From the NCBI RefSeq assembly GCF_003852525.1, contig NZ_QAJL01000003.1:1-44046 (forward strand): a DNA stretch of 44,046 bases. Direction: 5' to 3'. Below are positions 40,873 to 44,046 of the stretch, one piece after another (the stretch's first letter is position 1; every line of letters begins with the position of its first letter). The DNA is from Pedobacter sp. KBW06. Its GTDB lineage: Bacteria; Bacteroidota; Bacteroidia; Sphingobacteriales; Sphingobacteriaceae. The translations under genes and the position numbers were made by a program. Below the pieces are notes generated by a model that was not told the DNA's origin, did not search any database, and saw only the letters and a program-made list of their open reading frames with translations.

Positions 40873-41293
40873 CAATTTCTCCAACCATTCTCGTGCCCCA
40901 AGGCTGAATGAGCGCCATACAAATACAATACAATACAACAGGGTTAAGTCATAGAAATGTAAGCAATCTTAGACACTTACCTGACAAAACTTCGCTTTTG
41001 ATTTTTAAAACGGCCAAATTTGTCAGCACTTTTAAACACGAAAACCTTTACAATATCATGACAACATATTGACAATTAAAATCAGAACTGCTTTATTGCT
41101 ATATTCTGCCAAATCTTAGGGCCTTTTCTGTCAATAAAGACAAAATTTCAGCATGACAAATCGCATGTGAATTTATTCTTAAAAAATTACACCGGAGGTT
41201 TAGGTACAGGATTTGCCTTGTCTTTAAGGGCCCACACAATATGCATCATAATACTGACTACCAATAAATTACCAAACCAAAACCGAAACGATT
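40873..41293. other. intergenic region
   Basis: There is no gene-like frame. It has a short run of ATACA repeats at about 40918-40937 and otherwise AT-rich sequence. No promoter pair to the consensus was found for the gene at 41294. Confidence 0.5.
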
Positions 41294-42049
41294 ATGGAAC
41301 AAATCACGAAAACCCAATTTAGGAAGATCATCGAAGATCTTCCCTCTTCATTGGAAAACGCTGGTAGTCAAGATGACGAAAGCGATGCCAGTACCGTCCA
41401 AGCGGGACCCCGACATGTAATCGCTTGGGCAATCAGTAGAAACCGTACCGGTATGAAGCTTTTTTTGGAACAGGAACTTCCGGAAAAATTGAATATCATC
41501 ATGCAACAATCCTTTGTTGTATTGGACCGGTATAGCCAAAGATTCGAGTCGATAGACTTTAGTTTTTGGGAAAACGACCGGGCTACCCTTTTGGAGGCTC
41601 TATCATTCGCCGAGCACCATACTGTATGGTCAAAATTGTGCCGTTCCAGTATCGTTCAGGGTCAGATCATCTCCCCTATTGTCGTAGCTATTTTTTGCGG
41701 AAGCACCGTGTTTTTTGCAGCAAAACTTGGCTTGATTTCAGGCAACACAGCTCAGGCTGCGACGACGATACAGTTGAAGCCCGTCTCTGAACATTATAGG
41801 ATTAATGGACAAGTCTTAGTTAATGGAGTTCCTAAAGCTGGCGTCAGAGTTGACCATCATCGTTCAGGTGTACAAATCACTGATGAAAAGGGGAAATTCA
41901 TTCTGGAATGCAATGTTTCAGATCATACAGATAGCCTGACGCTTTATCTGGGTACCATCACCTCAAAGGCTGCGATCCCTCTCCACCTCAACACCGTCAG
42001 ATACAATTTAGTCCTGCCAGTTGGGCTGCGCGAACTTGCCCAACGATAA
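41294..42049 (+). CDS. single-pass membrane protein with carboxypeptidase-regulatory-like C-terminal domain
   Basis: This 251-aa protein has a cytosolic helical N-terminal part of about 115 residues (RHVIAWAISRNRTGMKLFLE, LDRYSQRFESIDFSFWENDR). One membrane helix follows at about 125-148 (SPIVVAIFCGSTVFFAAKLG). The periplasmic beta-sandwich resembles the carboxypeptidase D regulatory-like fold: YRINGQVLVNGVPKAGVRVD, SGVQITDEKGKFIL and DSLTLYLG. The layout resembles anti-sigma or scaffold proteins, but no sigma factor or TonB receptor is adjacent. It is followed by a terminator at 42066-42103. Confidence 0.7.
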   Translation: MEQITKTQFRKIIEDLPSSLENAGSQDDESDASTVQAGPRHVIAWAISRNRTGMKLFLEQELPEKLNIIMQQSFVVLDRYSQRFESIDFSFWENDRATLLEALSFAEHHTVWSKLCRSSIVQGQIISPIVVAIFCGSTVFFAAKLGLISGNTAQAATTIQLKPVSEHYRINGQVLVNGVPKAGVRVDHHRSGVQITDEKGKFILECNVSDHTDSLTLYLGTITSKAAIPLHLNTVRYNLVLPVGLRELAQR

Positions 42050-42065
42050 TATATCAAAAGATTTG

Positions 42066-42103
42066 AAGGGCAGCTAAGCTAATTATGCGTGCTGCCCTTT
42101 ATT
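42066..42103 (+). terminator. rho-independent terminator-like hairpin
   Basis: AAGGGCAGC and GCTGCCCTT form a perfect 9-bp stem with a 16-base loop, followed by TATTATT. It ends the membrane-protein gene. Confidence 0.75.
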
Positions 42104-42219
42104 ATTCCACGAACATTCTTTTAATATCGCAATGCAAAATAATATTTCCTCCGACTTGATTATCAAAAATATTTTGCCCTACTTTATTATAAATTATTAA
42201 CGCTCTTAAAAACCAGATC

Positions 42220-43992
42220 ATGGAAATGACGCTCCCTCACATTGTTGAGATATTGAAAAAATATCTCCCAAAAAACAACATGCCTGAAATCTTGTACGAC
42301 TCGCCTGAAACCAATGCAGTTTACAATGAGAAAAGACAGATCTTCAACACCTATTATCAATTCCGTCCTACGGCGATTGTATTTTGTAAAAATACAGCGC
42401 AGGTATCAGAGGTGATGAAATGTATCAAAAAATACGATTACAAAGGGGTCCTGAGGGTACTCTCCGGAGGCCACGATCATGAAGGTGAATGCTCGGCCAC
42501 AGATTCCCTTGTGATAGACCTCTCGGGTATGGATACCGTTGACATCCAGCCGGAAAAGAATTATGCCATTATACAGCCTGGCATCATGTTTTTAAGCCTT
42601 ATTGAGCAGATGAATGCGAAGAATGTAGGCTTACCACATGGCACCTGCTTTTCAGTACGCATCGCAGGTTTCTCCTTCGGAGGTGGCTGGGGTCCCTGGA
42701 CACGTCAGAAAGGAATGGGCTGCGAGAGCCTGGCCGGAGTGACCATTGTATTGGGTGATGGCGCTTACCGGACAATTATAGACAATAAGCTGATCCCGGT
42801 ATATCAGGGAGGTCCTGTAAAAGACCTCAATGAAGAAGACCGTAAACTGCTATGGGCATTGCGTGGTGGCGGAGGCATGAGTTACGGAATCGTGACCGAG
42901 CTGATCTATAAAACATTTACACTGCCGGATTATACGACTAAATTTACGATCTCCTGGGAACAAAAACCCGGCAGGGTTATTCCTCCCGCAGTTGACTTGC
43001 TGAAACGCTGGGAAGAACTCATCACTTACAATGAGAACAAGGACCTCCTTGGAACAAATCTCAAAATTGTGGCCAAATACAAAGATGAAAAAGATAAAAC
43101 CCCGGTAGAAAAATCACTGCACAATTGTTATTTCTATGGCTATTATATGGGCAGTAAGTCCCGGTTTAAAAGTCAGCATGACTTTGAAAAGGCACTGGAA
43201 GAAATCATCGTTAAAGACTGGTTTCCACGCAAGCAATATGATTTATATGAGGTGAAATTTGAGGATAGTATTGAGGCTGCATTGTCCAACAACACGACGG
43301 ATGGATCATCAGGCAAACTGATGGCAGTTCCCGATATCAACAGACGTGCATGGAGTACTTTTTCTGCATGGGACAGAGTGGTAAAATGGGATACGGATGA
43401 TCATAAAAATCCGCTTCTGGAAAGTGTGTATGATACTGCAGCACTACCCAGGCACTTTGAAGCCATCCCTCCGGAAATGGATTTACCTGCTCCCCATAAA
43501 ATCACCTCAAGATTTGCCACTGTACAAAGTGATAAGCATCTGGCCGATTTGCGCAGGAAAAAATTAATTGAAAGTCTGGAGTCCAATCTTTTGGATGTCC
43601 AAGGAGCAAAAGAAAAGCTATCGGCCTATTTTACGCTTGGTGCCATTACCGGTGAATACTATAAAAATTACAACCATAAAGCAAACGAGTTTCCTCAAGG
43701 CAGTGCCTTCCCTTACAAAAAATGCTACTATACGATACAGTATCAGGTTTGGTGGGACAATGAGGGTGTAAATCCCAAGGTACAGCCTTATGTGAACCGT
43801 GCGTTAGACTGGCTGGAGCGATGCCGTGACTATGAGATCCCGGCCACATATGGTGCTTTCATCAGTTTTAAAGATGATAGTATTCCAACACAGGTTTATT
43901 TTCAGGAAAGCTATGACCGCTTAAAGGAAATCAAAGCAGCCTACAGTAAGGATCCTGACAATATGTTGAGCAGCCGGAAAACGATTATTTAA
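42220..43992 (+). CDS. FAD-linked oxidoreductase, berberine-bridge-enzyme type, bicovalent FAD predicted
   Basis: This 590-aa protein has no signal peptide. A PCMH-type FAD domain occupies about residues 45-240: FRPTAIVFCKNTAQVSEVMK, then VLSGGHDHEGE with His85 for 8-alpha-histidyl FAD. HGTCFSVRIAGFSFGGGWG supplies Cys143 at the position used for the 6-S-cysteinyl link, so FAD may be attached twice. The substrate domain follows, and the C-terminal BBE element (YFQESYDRLKEIKAAYSKDP, then MLSSRKTII) closes it. Related enzymes oxidise sugars or phenolic/alkaloid substrates with O2; the substrate cannot be read here. Length is at the upper end because of inserts around 270-400. Confidence 0.9.
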   Translation: MEMTLPHIVEILKKYLPKNNMPEILYDSPETNAVYNEKRQIFNTYYQFRPTAIVFCKNTAQVSEVMKCIKKYDYKGVLRVLSGGHDHEGECSATDSLVIDLSGMDTVDIQPEKNYAIIQPGIMFLSLIEQMNAKNVGLPHGTCFSVRIAGFSFGGGWGPWTRQKGMGCESLAGVTIVLGDGAYRTIIDNKLIPVYQGGPVKDLNEEDRKLLWALRGGGGMSYGIVTELIYKTFTLPDYTTKFTISWEQKPGRVIPPAVDLLKRWEELITYNENKDLLGTNLKIVAKYKDEKDKTPVEKSLHNCYFYGYYMGSKSRFKSQHDFEKALEEIIVKDWFPRKQYDLYEVKFEDSIEAALSNNTTDGSSGKLMAVPDINRRAWSTFSAWDRVVKWDTDDHKNPLLESVYDTAALPRHFEAIPPEMDLPAPHKITSRFATVQSDKHLADLRRKKLIESLESNLLDVQGAKEKLSAYFTLGAITGEYYKNYNHKANEFPQGSAFPYKKCYYTIQYQVWWDNEGVNPKVQPYVNRALDWLERCRDYEIPATYGAFISFKDDSIPTQVYFQESYDRLKEIKAAYSKDPDNMLSSRKTII

Positions 43993-43993
43993 T

Positions 43994-44046
43994 CTCCGGG
44001 ATTCGAACCCTGGGAAATTTAGGGTTTACCTATAATAGAACAGCCT
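43994..44046. other. hairpin / tRNA T-arm-like sequence at the window edge
   Basis: CCGGGATTCGAACCCTGG folds into a stem with one bulged base right after the flavoprotein stop. Read on the minus strand it gives GGGTTCGAATCCC, the T-loop consensus of tRNAs. The window ends before the rest of any tRNA, and the following bases do not give an obvious acceptor stem. It could be a terminator, a tRNA 3' end or an attachment-site copy. Confidence 0.3.

Noticed and set aside
40918..40937. Short ATACA repeats as a CRISPR or microsatellite array
   Set aside because: Only a few 5-base units without spacers; no CRISPR structure or cas genes in the window.
43994..44046. Complete tRNA gene on the minus strand
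   Set aside because: Only a T-arm-like hairpin is visible; no acceptor pairing can be confirmed before the window ends.

Overview
The window looks like a chromosomal segment of a Bacteroidota bacterium, most likely Sphingobacteriaceae (Pedobacter-like). This is inferred from the moderate-to-low GC, the repeated TAnnTTTG promoter -7 boxes with upstream TTTG/TTTA boxes, the weak Shine-Dalgarno signals and the families present: tail-fibre-like proteins with the HLP...DLGEMN..LLQKIEELTLH ending, GH2/GH29 enzymes, a Tet(X)-like monooxygenase, GG-leader peptides and ORF6N/Rpn remnants. No species can be fixed from the sequence alone.

1-13.9 kb: one tightly packed minus-strand operon encodes a hybrid type II secretion / type IV pilus-like machine. 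In transcription order it runs: fibronectin-III lipoprotein, GspC/PilP-like protein, MORN-repeat protein, GspK-position pseudopilin with a beta-rich ectodomain, GspI-like and GspJ-like pseudopilins, GspF platform, two intact and one decayed secreted tail-fibre-like genes, GspG-like major pseudopilin, prepilin peptidase, GspE ATPase, secretin, PilM-PilN/GspL fusion and PilO/GspM. A secreted RHS-like protein follows and is cut by the left edge. No retraction ATPase is present, so secretion or a short pseudopilus fits better than twitching. Exported proteins encoded inside and just after the operon are natural candidates for its substrates.

13.9-20.6 kb: an accessory region with a truncated ORF6N gene at a GC-richer junction, an XRE regulator, two paralogous helical proteins, a GNAT-HTH gene pair with a promoter/operator (toxin-antitoxin-like), a lipoprotein, a stand-alone EF-G domain IV-like protein, a truncated Rpn nuclease/transposase and two unknown genes.

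20.6-38.4 kb: more ordinary chromosomal genes. They include a cytoplasmic PAS histidine kinase, a heparin-lyase-I-like lipoprotein, a short UvrA-like ABC protein, a GH2 glycosidase, a Tet(X)-like flavin monooxygenase with an AraC regulator, a GH29 fucosidase, an NmrA-like oxidoreductase with a 21-bp-spaced direct repeat upstream and an AraC regulator downstream, a RibD-C/DHFR-like reductase, a CPA1 Na+/H+ antiporter and an SGNH esterase.

38.4-44.0 kb: a second accessory stretch with an FtsX permease fragment and a DUF2199 protein. It also holds an orphan double-glycine-leader peptide (RiPP/bacteriocin-like) divergent from a small HTH regulator with a palindrome between their promoters, a membrane protein with a carboxypeptidase-regulatory-like domain, and a berberine-bridge-enzyme-type flavoprotein predicted to carry bicovalent FAD.
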